The notes: generated by a model from the sequence alone, not told the origin. DNA of 28,412 nt from Chthonomonas sp. UBA2785 (GCA_002352215.1 DEIB01000034.1:1-28412); one strand, 5' to 3'. Shown: positions 17,129 through 23,872, counted from the stretch's first letter. Program-made: numbers and translations.

Positions 17129-18886
17129 GTGCGCCGAATCCTCATCTGGCTGATGCTGCTGTGCCTGCCCCTGGCGGCCCGGGCGGAATACTTCTACATC
17201 ACCCAATTCGACGTGGACCTGAACCTGCAAAAGGACGGCGACATGCTGGTCCGCGAGGACATCCAGGTCGTCTTCACCGCCCAGCGCCACGGCATCTTCC
17301 GCACCCTGCCGGTCGAGATGCCCACCCCCAGCGGGTTCCGCCGCCTGGTGCTGGTGGATGACATCCGGGTGAGCGACACCACCGGCAACAAGAGCGGCAT
17401 GAAGGTGGACAAGGAGGGCGCCAACCTCAAAATCCGCATCGGCGACCCCGATGCCTACGCCCCCGTGGGCCAGCCCGTCACCTACACCATCCAGTACCGC
17501 GTGGCCGGCATGCTCAACCGGTTTGAAAACGACGCCGACTGGGGCCGCAATGTGGAGCTGTATTGGAACGCCCTGGGCACCGAATGGCCCGTGGAGATCC
17601 GCAGCAGCCAGGTGACGGTGCGCTGGCCCGAGGGCGCCAAGCCGGACCAAGTGCGCGCCGTCGTCTTTTGGGGCAGCTACGGCAGCCGCACCCAGGTGAA
17701 GCAGGTGGGGGCGGGCAACCTCACCGAACCCGCCACCAAGATGCGCGTGGACCTGATGGCCAACGGCATGCGTATAAAGAACCCCACCGTGCTGCCGCCC
17801 TACCAGGGGCTCAGCTTTGCGGTTTCTATGCCGCCCGAACTCATCGCACCGCCCAGCCGCTGGCAAGAGTTCCGGCTCAAATACTCTCACCTCATGTGGA
17901 TCATGGTGCCGGCCGGGGTCGGGGTGGCGTTCCTTGTCATCTGGTTCTTGTGGGGGCGCGACCCCATCCACGCCCGCCGCGAAGCCATGGCCAGCGTGCC
18001 CGACGACATGAGCGGGGCCCTGGCCGGAGCCCTGGCGGATGGCAAATTCGACCGGGATGACCTCTCGGCCGTCTTCATTTCATTGGCCAAGAAAGGGAAG
18101 CTGGTGCTGCACCACGATGGCCACAACGACTACATGCGCCTGACCGGCGACACCAGCACCAACAACCTGGACGAGCTGGAAGCCTATGTGCTGAGCCTAC
18201 TCATCCCGAACGGGCCCACCATCTTTAAGGTGGACCTGATGGAGTGCGTAGCCCCGCACATGTGGCAGATCAAAGCCAAGGCCTTTGGGGAACTGGTGAA
18301 GCGGGGCTATTACCGCAGCAACCCGCAGAGCGTGACCCTGGCCTGGGGGATCTTGGGCTTCATCCTGCTGGTGGTGGTCTCGCTGGGGGTGTGGTCCGTC
18401 ACGCCGTATTACATCCGCGAAATCACGTTCTTGGGGTTCTTGGTGGGGATGGCGGCGCTGTGGTGGTTTGCCCGGGCCATGCCGCGCCTCACTCGCCGGG
18501 GGAGCAAGGCGTACACGCACGTGCAGTCGTTTGCCGAGTATTTGGACAACGCGTTTCCGCACCGGGCGAAGCTGGGCGGCCGGCCGATGGACCAGACGCT
18601 GTATGAGGATTACCTGGACCACGCGGTGGCGTTCCGGTGCGCGGGGCGCTGGTCGCGGGCGTTCCACCAGGCGGGGGTGGTGCGGCCGCCTTGGTTTGTG
18701 GGACACGGACCGGTAAGCGATATCGAGACCCTGGGCTCGGATATTGGCAGCTTTGCCAGCGAGATGGGGCGCGCGGCCAGCACGCCTCCCAAGAGCAGCG
18801 GCGGGGGCGGCGGGAGCTCCGGGTTTAGTGGCGGTGGGGGGTTCAGCGGCGGCGGCTTTGGCGGCGGCGGCGGGGGGAGCTGGTAA
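17129..18886 (+). CDS. DUF2207 domain membrane protein
   Basis: A 585-residue protein. Signal peptide 1-19 (hydrophobic, ending A-A-R-A), then the DUF2207 extracytoplasmic domain (about 20-250: early Y-F-Y-I-T-Q-F-D-V-D-L, H-G-I-F-R-T-L-P, and W-N-A-L-G-T-E-W-P), a TM helix (about 254-276), a cytoplasmic region, two more TM helices (about 400-445), and a Gly/Ser-rich tail ending G-G-G-S-W, the usual end of this family. Function is unknown; the family is widespread and envelope-associated. The frame is open back to 16907, but the GTG at 17129 is the start that gives a proper signal peptide; no clear ribosome binding site precedes it. It is GC-rich like the housekeeping genes and sits between two AT-richer minus-strand blocks. 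Confidence 0.88.
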   Translation: MRRILIWLMLLCLPLAARAEYFYITQFDVDLNLQKDGDMLVREDIQVVFTAQRHGIFRTLPVEMPTPSGFRRLVLVDDIRVSDTTGNKSGMKVDKEGANLKIRIGDPDAYAPVGQPVTYTIQYRVAGMLNRFENDADWGRNVELYWNALGTEWPVEIRSSQVTVRWPEGAKPDQVRAVVFWGSYGSRTQVKQVGAGNLTEPATKMRVDLMANGMRIKNPTVLPPYQGLSFAVSMPPELIAPPSRWQEFRLKYSHLMWIMVPAGVGVAFLVIWFLWGRDPIHARREAMASVPDDMSGALAGALADGKFDRDDLSAVFISLAKKGKLVLHHDGHNDYMRLTGDTSTNNLDELEAYVLSLLIPNGPTIFKVDLMECVAPHMWQIKAKAFGELVKRGYYRSNPQSVTLAWGILGFILLVVVSLGVWSVTPYYIREITFLGFLVGMAALWWFARAMPRLTRRGSKAYTHVQSFAEYLDNAFPHRAKLGGRPMDQTLYEDYLDHAVAFRCAGRWSRAFHQAGVVRPPWFVGHGPVSDIETLGSDIGSFASEMGRAASTPPKSSGGGGGSSGFSGGGGFSGGGFGGGGGGSW

Positions 18887-18892
18887 GGGGCG

Positions 18893-18918
18893 GCGCGCCG
18901 GTGTCCATGTACCGGGTT
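18893..18918 (-). repeat. 26-bp scrap of the Rhs-core repeat
   Basis: Matches 25 of 26 bases of the Rhs-core segment (for example 21306-21331 in copy B; the mismatch is at 18911). It starts 7 nt after the DUF2207 stop and marks the left edge of the Rhs array. No coding frame is kept. Confidence 0.7.
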
Positions 18919-18970
18919 GCTCGGTCACGATTCTAAGGGAGAACCACGATATAGAGATACTCATAGCTCG

Positions 18971-19531
18971 CTACTCGCGTAGTCTAGACTCAACATAGAT
19001 TCGTCCGCTCTTGATCCCTTGAGTATTCAATAGGTCCTTGATCTCCTGCGCGTGTCGGTATTCACTTGACAGCTTGCGCAAGTCTGGGGATTCGTAGAAA
19101 AACGTCCTCCCAACCAGCATTGGAAAGGCGACCATTTCGTGTCTTGGGATTTGAAAAGAAAACGAATCCTTTGGCCTTAGAATGACAATGTCAGTAGGTT
19201 TTGGATATTCCAGTGGGTTAGCGGGATCAAAGTAAACGCCGTGGTCAGGCAGGATATCCTTCCCATCTGGTCCGTACTTGAAGACGTAAGGGCAGAACGC
19301 AAAAGGACTCTGCGTATTATTCTTGATTACGAACGTTATTATTATTGGCTTCTTGCCGCGAGTACCAGGCTCAAGCTGGAAGTCAACCAGAACCGGCAGT
19401 GTACTGGTTACGTGTGCTTTAGACTCAAGTCTAGGAGCTGGATCGGACGCTGTATGATTGACGCTCGGGCTGTTTAAGCTAGTGCATCCCATAGTCGCAA
19501 CAGAAAAGACTGCGAGGGAGCCCTTGAGCAA
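18971..19531 (-). CDS. Lipoprotein of cassette C, candidate immunity protein
   Basis: A 186-residue lipoprotein. I choose the TTG at 19531: AAAGGA lies about 8 nt upstream, and it gives a compact signal (L-K-G-S-L-A-V-F-S-V-A, then T-M-G-C with Cys16). In-frame ATG 19648 would put 40 odd residues before the signal. The mature part starts with a Ser/Thr-rich linker, followed by a probable Ig-like beta domain (I-I-I-T-F-V-I-K-N-N-T-Q-S-P-F-A-F), P-K-D-S-F-S-F-Q-I-P and a charged C-terminus. No family is recognised with confidence. It follows the truncated Rhs copy C by about 100 nt, so its toxin partner appears to be lost. AT-rich relative to DUF2207. Confidence 0.65.
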   Translation of the reverse strand: MLKGSLAVFSVATMGCTSLNSPSVNHTASDPAPRLESKAHVTSTLPVLVDFQLEPGTRGKKPIIITFVIKNNTQSPFAFCPYVFKYGPDGKDILPDHGVYFDPANPLEYPKPTDIVILRPKDSFSFQIPRHEMVAFPMLVGRTFFYESPDLRKLSSEYRHAQEIKDLLNTQGIKSGRIYVESRLRE

Positions 19532-19637
19532 TTCGAATATCCTTTGCCGTGCCAATCGTGCAGCAATCTTGCTTCGAACCGTTAGTGGTTCGGTGGAAAA
19601 TCCAGGACAGGTTCGAATCCTAGCGCTCTGTTGAATC

Positions 19638-19865
19638 TCAAGTCGCATTTCCTGTGAACCAAGAGGGGTTGGGGTTGGTGCCGGCTTGGGTGCGCACCTC
19701 TCCGTACGGCCAATAAGTGGTGGAGCTGGTCTGCGCGCCGGTGTCCATGTTCCGGGTTTCGATAACGTTGCCCAGGGTGTCGGGCATGAAGAGCGTCTTG
19801 ACCCCGCCACGGTTTTCGCAAAGCACCTGCCCATCGACAGTGGTGTAGCGTACGGCCATCGGCAT
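19638..19865 (-). pseudogene. Truncated Rhs core, cassette C
   Basis: A 75-residue frame starting M-P-M-A-V-R-Y-T-T-V-D-G-Q and running through F-M-P-D-T-L-G-N-V-I-E-T and Y-W-P-Y-G-E-V to N-P-N-P-S-W-F-T-G-N-A-T, where it stops. It is nearly identical to the first 65 residues of copy B but lacks the rest of the core (the R-A-R-Y-Y and D-P-x-G-like region) and any toxin domain. The ATG has its own ribosome binding site (GGGAGAA) and sits directly after a TAA stop. It is probably a recombination leftover, although it can still be translated. Confidence 0.75.
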
Positions 19866-19900
19866 TTACTTCATTTCTCCCAGGTAGTCCGTGCCATCCC
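19662..19900 (-). repeat. Rhs-core repeat, copy C
   Basis: About 240 bp that match copy B at roughly 95 percent by eye. Homology starts abruptly at GGGATGGCAC (right edge) and ends just before the variable region of cassette C. Such repeats allow recombination between cassettes. Confidence 0.8.
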
Positions 19901-19976
19901 TAGCGGGAAATAGATGCGCTAGAAGGAGAATGCTGCGTATCGCCTCAGGAAAGGCTTCGTTAGCCCAATAGGTCAT
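19866..19976 (-). CDS. Chimeric micro-ORF: gene fragment joined to an Rhs tail
   Basis: A 36-residue frame whose ATG overlaps the stop of the lipoprotein gene of cassette B (ATGA, 19973-19976). The first 25 residues (M-T-Y-W-A-N-E-A-F-P-E-A-I-R and on) match nothing I know and look like the 5' end of another small gene. The last 11 (R-D-G-T-D-Y-L-G-E-M-K) are the end of the Rhs region upstream of the core. The TAA is followed directly by the ATG of Rhs copy C. This is the recombination seam between cassettes B and C. Confidence 0.5.
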   Translation of the reverse strand: MTYWANEAFPEAIRSILLLAHLFPARDGTDYLGEMK

Positions 19977-20551
19977 GAACGCACAGTCCTAAACTTGTAG
20001 GATGCAGAAATGATGCCTTCCTTAACGACATAACCGTATCCGACCGTTGCGTTGACGTTGGTGTCCAAAATCATAATTGTCCCAGTAAAAGTGCTTTTCA
20101 GTTCTTTTCTAAGATTAGAGAAAGTCTTGTCCTCACTTACGAAGTAAATGCGATTGGGCAATACAAAACACTCTCGTGTTCTGCATATTTCTGAGATTTT
20201 CAGATCGTGAGTAATGTCGCTCCTGCTCATTACACGCCCACTCCGGTCGAATGCCGACTGTACGACGCCTTCGCGAACGAGCAATCGTGGAGATTGTGCC
20301 GGTACAAAGGTGTCCATATTCCAAATCGGATTACCAGTCAAAAGAATCTCACCGGAAAAGCTGTCGGTGATCAGCGACCTAGCGCCAAGACTGAGGATAA
20401 TCGCATTATGGTTGCCAGAAGTACCGACACACTCGTCAACCCTTTGCCCAAGATTGCAAGCCGTAGGGGAAGGGTGGGTTAGTGTACACGAGCAGAGCGC
20501 AAAGGACAGCGCTACAATAATGCAAGAAAGTCGTTCAGGACTAAGGCACAT
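19973..20551 (-). CDS. Lipoprotein of cassette B, candidate immunity protein
   Basis: A 192-residue lipoprotein: signal with hydrophobic 8-20 ending A-L-C-S-C (Cys22), then an exported domain with several Cys (A-C-N-L, D-E-C-V-G-T, I-C-R-T-R-E-C-F) and mixed strands such as G-Y-G-Y-V-V-K-E-G. No family is recognised. The ATG at 20551 lies 5 nt beyond the stop of the Rhs-toxin gene; the frame extends to 20653 only inside that gene. Tight coupling, cassette position and opposite-compartment address (lipid-anchored) make it the natural immunity candidate for the toxin at 20557-21438. Function not shown. Confidence 0.65.
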   Translation of the reverse strand: MCLSPERLSCIIVALSFALCSCTLTHPSPTACNLGQRVDECVGTSGNHNAIILSLGARSLITDSFSGEILLTGNPIWNMDTFVPAQSPRLLVREGVVQSAFDRSGRVMSRSDITHDLKISEICRTRECFVLPNRIYFVSEDKTFSNLRKELKSTFTGTIMILDTNVNATVGYGYVVKEGIISASYKFRTVRS

Positions 20552-20556
20552 AGCCA

Positions 20557-21438
20557 CTACCAGATAAGCGGTCCCTTTCCGCCCGTGCCCTTTGATTTTT
20601 CCCACTGGCAAAGGCACCAATCCGTGCAAGTAGGTCCCGGAAAGGAGGCGCAATGAGGGCCTGACCGCCCTGCACCGTTTGCACCTATCCGATTGTTGTT
20701 GTTGTCCATCTTAGATCCGCCGAAATCCAATCGCTCGTAATTCGACAAGCCACACCATGCTTCTTCAAAGCCCAAGCGTCTTACGGCTTCGCAAGCTGAT
20801 ATGCAGTGGACAATTGCGTTTCCCTCGCCAGAGCGATGATCTAGACCCATATCCCCGACTAACTTGAGGCTGCCGGGGTCAACTGCTTGCCTGACTTTCC
20901 TGACAGCGTTAATGCATGGTACTCTGTACATGCATTCCATCGCAAACTCCTTTGCTCGATCCTTCACTTGACCTGGAATATCTGGTATGAGGCTGTCTGG
21001 ATCGCTTCCATATCTGAGGCCCCAAGCTCGTTCAAAAGCAGAACCGGGATAAATTGCTGCAAGGCCAGAGGCATCCACTGATGTGAGGGGATTGCTTGCA
21101 AAGCGATAAGGCATCTGCCACGGCCACAATGGATCCACCGTCTGCCATCGTCCCAGGTTGGGGCGGTAGTAGCGGGCACGGACATAGGTGGGCTGCCCCG
21201 CCTGGGTGTAGTACCCCCACACCCCGCAGAAGCCAAAGGGGCTGGGGTTGGTGCCAGTTTGGGTGCGAACTTCTCCGTACGGCCAATAGGTGGTGGAGCT
21301 GGTCTGCGCGCCGGTGTCCATGTTCCGGGTTTCGATGACGTTGCCCAGGGTGTCGGGCATGAAGAGCGTCTTCACGCCGCCTCGGTTTTCGCAAAGCACC
21401 TGCCCATCGACAGTGGTGTAGCGTACGGCCATCGGCAT
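20557..21438 (-). CDS. Rhs core protein with C-terminal toxin-like domain, cassette B
   Basis: A 293-residue protein. Residues 1-125 are the terminal Rhs/YD core: last repeat, G-Y-Y-T-Q, Y-V-R-A-R-Y-Y-R-P-N-L-G-R-W-Q, D-P-L-W-P, F-A-S-N-P, ending V-D-A-S-G (the usual D-P-x-G-like boundary). Residues 126-293 are the variable C-terminal domain, with H211-C212-x3-C216, N-Y-E (233-235), M-D-N-N-N-N-R-I-G (244-252) and a Cys-rich end (263, 271, 275, 277). The H-C-x3-C ... D-x-x-N-N-x-x-G pattern resembles a domain I have seen at other YD-repeat ends, but I cannot assign an activity. No signal peptide. The ATG follows a TAA directly and has GGGAGAA as ribosome binding site. It is the only copy here with a complete core. 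Confidence 0.75.
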   Translation of the reverse strand: MPMAVRYTTVDGQVLCENRGGVKTLFMPDTLGNVIETRNMDTGAQTSSTTYWPYGEVRTQTGTNPSPFGFCGVWGYYTQAGQPTYVRARYYRPNLGRWQTVDPLWPWQMPYRFASNPLTSVDASGLAAIYPGSAFERAWGLRYGSDPDSLIPDIPGQVKDRAKEFAMECMYRVPCINAVRKVRQAVDPGSLKLVGDMGLDHRSGEGNAIVHCISACEAVRRLGFEEAWCGLSNYERLDFGGSKMDNNNNRIGANGAGRSGPHCASFPGPTCTDWCLCQWEKSKGTGGKGPLIW

Positions 21439-21528
21439 TTACTTCACTTCTCCCAGGTAGTCCGTGCCATCCCACACGTAGGTGGTGGTACCGCTCGAGG
21501 TTACCATGCACCGTCGCAGCCCGTCACC
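21236..21528 (-). repeat. Rhs-core repeat, copy B
   Basis: The part of cassette B shared with copies A and C. It includes the end of the upstream Rhs frame (G-D-G-L-R-R ... G-T-D-Y-L-G-E-V-K), the stop/ATG junction at 21436-21441 and the first 65 or so residues of the core protein. Confidence 0.8.
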
Positions 21529-21558
21529 GAAAAAGATTGACAACACACAAGTTACCAT
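21439..21558 (-). CDS. Rhs tail micro-ORF upstream of cassette B core
   Basis: A 39-residue frame from an ATG 13 nt beyond the stop of the 21571 gene to a TAA that touches the ATG of the Rhs-core gene. Residues 1-10 (M-V-T-C-V-L-S-I-F-F) come from the preceding cassette; residues 11-39 are Rhs (G-D-G-L-R-R ... Y-V-W-D-G-T-D-Y-L-G-E-V-K). Its main effect may be to carry the GGGAGAA ribosome binding site and couple translation of the core-toxin gene. Confidence 0.5.
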   Translation of the reverse strand: MVTCVLSIFFGDGLRRCMVTSSGTTTYVWDGTDYLGEVK

Positions 21559-21570
21559 TACCCTTCAACA

Positions 21571-21873
21571 TCAGTCTCGAAGTATCCTTACGCGAACCAC
21601 GACTCTGTCCTCAAAGTCAATCTTGAGATGCTCATCAGATACCAAGGTTTCCTGATAGCCAAAACTTGAAAACTGATTGCTCCGAGCGCTGATTAGGGGC
21701 TTTCCGCAAATTGACTTAACTTCGTCGCTGGTCATGCCAACCTTTACGCTCGCTCTGCAGTTGGCGAAGAGCGGATTGACCTTATTAATGCGGTAGATGT
21801 GACCGCCGATGAGTGCTGCTAGCGCGACTCCGGCTATTGCAACGCCGGTGAGTGTTGTTCTATTCACTGCCAA
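21571..21873 (-). CDS. Membrane-anchored C-x16-CGKP family protein (cassette A)
   Basis: A 100-residue protein with one N-terminal TM helix (about 8-27, Ala/Gly/Val/Ile) and an exported domain: C-R-A-S-V-K-V-G-M-T, then S-I-C-G-K-P-L-I-S with 16 residues between the Cys, Y-Q-E-T-L-V-S-D-E-H-L and V-V-V-R-V-R-I at the end. It is a clear paralogue of 22274-22588 and shares the Cys signature with 15969-16313. The start is TTG at 21873 with AGGAA 6 nt upstream; it overlaps the end of Rhs fragment A by 14 nt, so the pair is coupled. The domain resembles BamE/SmpA. Candidate immunity protein for a toxin that copy A no longer carries. Confidence 0.7.
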   Translation of the reverse strand: MAVNRTTLTGVAIAGVALAALIGGHIYRINKVNPLFANCRASVKVGMTSDEVKSICGKPLISARSNQFSSFGYQETLVSDEHLKIDFEDRVVVRVRILRD

Positions 21874-22105
21874 CCACTATTCCTATAGGACTAGGCTCCT
21901 GAACTGGGCCGCCTGGTTTGGTGCCGGTTTGGGTGCGTACTTCTCCGTACGGCCAATAGGTTGTAGAGCTGGTCTGCGCGCCGGTGTCCATGTTCCGGGT
22001 TTCGATGACGTTGCCCAGGGTGTCGGGCATGAAGAGCGTCTTGACCCCGTTCCGGTCCTCGTGGAGGATCCGTCCGTTCACGGTGGTGTAGTTCACTACG
22101 GGCAT
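21860..22105 (-). pseudogene. Truncated Rhs core, cassette A
   Basis: An 81-residue frame starting M-P-V-V-N-Y-T-T-V-N-G-R, with F-M-P-D-T-L-G-N-V-I-E-T and Y-W-P-Y-G-E-V-R-T-Q-T-G-T, then a short unrelated end (K-P-G-G-P-V-Q and on) and a stop. It lacks the rest of the core and a toxin domain. It is the most diverged copy. The ATG overlaps the stop of the upstream Rhs frame (TGATG, 22103-22107) and has AGGAG 8 nt upstream. Its end overlaps the TTG of the 21571 gene. Confidence 0.7.
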
Positions 22106-22196
22106 CAGGTGCGCTCCTGCAGGTAGTCCGTGCCATCCCACACTAAGGTGGTGTTTACGTCTGAGGTTACCATACGCCGCCGCAGTCCGTCACCAT
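21916..22196 (-). repeat. Rhs-core repeat, copy A
   Basis: About 280 bp matching copy B at perhaps 85 percent by eye, including the junction between the upstream Rhs frame and the core ATG. It is the most diverged of the three copies, so probably the oldest in the array. Confidence 0.75.
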
Positions 22197-22260
22197 CATA
22201 TGCATGAGTTGTACAGGCGGTGCCTGCCTGATTGTGAGTTGAAGGAAGCGAGAACTGTGA
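22105..22260 (-). pseudogene. Rhs (YD-repeat) tail fragment upstream of cassette A core
   Basis: An open stretch of 51 codons with no ATG, ending A-Y-D-G-D-G-L-R-R-R-M-V-T-S-D and W-D-G-T-D-Y-L-Q-E-R-T before a TGA. It is the end of a YD-repeat protein whose 5' part is missing. The first 10 or so residues may be from the preceding cassette. It ends in TGATG, overlapping the core start of copy A. Confidence 0.6.
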
Positions 22261-22273
22261 TTAGCCATTGCAG

Positions 22274-22588
22274 TTAAATCCGCTTGATACGAACTCTTAC
22301 TACAACTCCATCAGTAAAGTCCACGTAGAGTGCCTCATCAGATGCCATGCTCTCTTGATAGCTGTGCTTCTCAAACTGGTAATCCTTAACGTTGATCAGC
22401 GGCTTCCCACACAACTGGCGAACGGCTTCGAGTGTCATTCCGCTTTTCACATTTGCTTTGCAATTCTGGTAAAGAGGATTGTTTGCGTTGAGACGAGCGC
22501 AGTGCAAGCCAAAGAACGCCAATAGCGCAACTCCAGCAAGGCTTACGATGACTAGAGGAGTCTTGTACACAATCCACCACGAGACCAA
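22274..22588 (-). CDS. Membrane-anchored C-x16-CGKP family protein, first in the array
   Basis: A 104-residue protein with one N-terminal TM helix (about 10-30) and the exported family domain: N-P-L-Y-Q-N-C-K-A-N-V-K-S-G-M-T, Q-L-C-G-K-P-L-I-N, Y-Q-E-S-M-A-S-D-E-A-L and V-V-V-R-V-R-I-K. The Cys spacing equals that in its paralogue at 21571-21873, and the two align throughout. The start is TTG at 22588 with AAGG upstream. No Rhs fragment precedes it, so its own toxin module is lost or lay in the deleted part to the right. Candidate immunity gene. Confidence 0.7.
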   Translation of the reverse strand: MVSWWIVYKTPLVIVSLAGVALLAFFGLHCARLNANNPLYQNCKANVKSGMTLEAVRQLCGKPLINVKDYQFEKHSYQESMASDEALYVDFTDGVVVRVRIKRI

Positions 22589-22734
22589 TTGGCCTTGACT
22601 TCCGCATCGGACCCCTTGGGAGATGAACTAGTTACAGCTGCATCGATTGTGCGACTTTTGCTTTCAATAAAAACCATGCCCTAGCAAAGCGACCGTACCA
22701 CTTCCGGCTTGAATCTTACAACGCAACCCGCGAG

Positions 22735-23868
22735 TTACATCGTTCCCAGCGCCAGCGCCGCCGCTTCCTCGCCGGCCAGGGTGCCGAGGGCCACACCCAT
22801 GCCCCCCATGCGCACGGCGGCGACGGTCGTCCCGCTCAGCGCCTGCACAATCGGCGACTTGGTCGGCCCCAGCCCCATAATTCCGCTCCACCGCCGCTGC
22901 ACCCGGAAATCCACCCCCGGAATAATCACCTCGCGCAGGCACCGCTCCAGCCGATCTTGAATCAGGCCCGTGGTCACCATTTCGGTGGTCGTTTCGCCCT
23001 CAAAATCCAGGTTGCGCGCCCCCCCAAACAGCACCTGGTCGCCCACATTGCGGAAGTAGTAGTACCCCTCATCAAAGTGGAACGCCCCCCGGAAGCGCAG
23101 CCCCGGGATCGGGTCGGTGACCAGCACCTGGGCGCGGGCGGGGGTGACATCCAGCGCGGGCAGCAGCTGCCGGGCAAAGCCATTGGTGCACACCACGGCG
23201 CGGCGGGCGCGCACCGGGCCGAAGGGTTGCGTGTGCAGTTCCACCCCGTCGCCGTCGTCGTCCATCCGCTCCACCCAGGCCCCGTGGCACAGGCTGACGC
23301 CGCTGGCCACGGCCTGGCGCATCAGGGCGTCCATCATGTGGCCGGTGTGCACCAGGCCTTCGGCGCGGTTGTGGATGAGGTGGCGCGTCCCCCCGAACCC
23401 GAACTCGGCGAGGTGGGCGGTGCCGTCGGCATAGGCTTCGGGCAGGCCGGTGAACTCGGCGGCCCAAGCGTTCAGCGTCGGCAGAAAAGCGAGGCAGCGG
23501 GCCATGGTGGCATCGTCGGCAATCAGCTCCCAGCCGCCCAGGGGTTCGTAGCCGATGGCGTCGTCGCCCAGGTTCTCGCGCAGGCGGCGCAGGCCTTGGT
23601 AGCGGCGGGCCATGAGGGCGCGGACTTCGGCCTCGGGCATGCGCTCCAGGTCGTCCATCACCTCGGTGACGCTGCCAAAGCACGCAAAGCCGGCGTTGCG
23701 GGTGCTGGCGCCATAGGGCAGGGACCCCCGCTCGAACACCACCACCCGCAGATCGGGGCGGGCGCGGCGGAGCGCCCAGGCGGCATTGAGCCCCACGATG
23801 CCCCCGCCAATGACCGCGACATCGAGATCGCGGAAATAGGTGTCGTACTCCCAGTGGCTCAGCGACAT
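22735..23868 (-). CDS. FAD-dependent oxidoreductase, DAO family
   Basis: A 377-residue flavoprotein with an N-terminal Rossmann dinucleotide motif V-I-G-G-G-I-V-G-L-N-A-A (19-30), the E-R-G segment that binds the adenosine ribose, and S-T-R-N-A-G-F-A, typical of the glycine/D-amino-acid oxidase family. The C-terminal part has R-W-S-G-I-M-G and G-M-G-V-A-L-G-T-L-A-G, which closes the FAD site. It oxidises an amine or amino acid; the substrate cannot be read from sequence. The ATG at 23868 is 4 nt past the thioesterase stop. A longer frame to 24015 runs inside that gene and is rejected. Last gene of the tpiA unit; the 112 nt after the 22621 region show no clear terminator. Confidence 0.85.
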   Translation of the reverse strand: MSLSHWEYDTYFRDLDVAVIGGGIVGLNAAWALRRARPDLRVVVFERGSLPYGASTRNAGFACFGSVTEVMDDLERMPEAEVRALMARRYQGLRRLRENLGDDAIGYEPLGGWELIADDATMARCLAFLPTLNAWAAEFTGLPEAYADGTAHLAEFGFGGTRHLIHNRAEGLVHTGHMMDALMRQAVASGVSLCHGAWVERMDDDGDGVELHTQPFGPVRARRAVVCTNGFARQLLPALDVTPARAQVLVTDPIPGLRFRGAFHFDEGYYYFRNVGDQVLFGGARNLDFEGETTTEMVTTGLIQDRLERCLREVIIPGVDFRVQRRWSGIMGLGPTKSPIVQALSGTTVAAVRMGGMGVALGTLAGEEAAALALGTM

Positions 23869-23872
23869 GGCG

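Noticed and set aside
18893..22588. Insertion sequence or prophage explanation for the Rhs repeats
   Set aside because: I see no transposase, integrase or phage gene and no terminal inverted repeats; the repeated unit is itself Rhs coding sequence.
22589..22734. Possible terminator after the FAD oxidoreductase gene
   Set aside because: A short T-run is present on the minus strand near 22671-22677, but no convincing stem precedes it.
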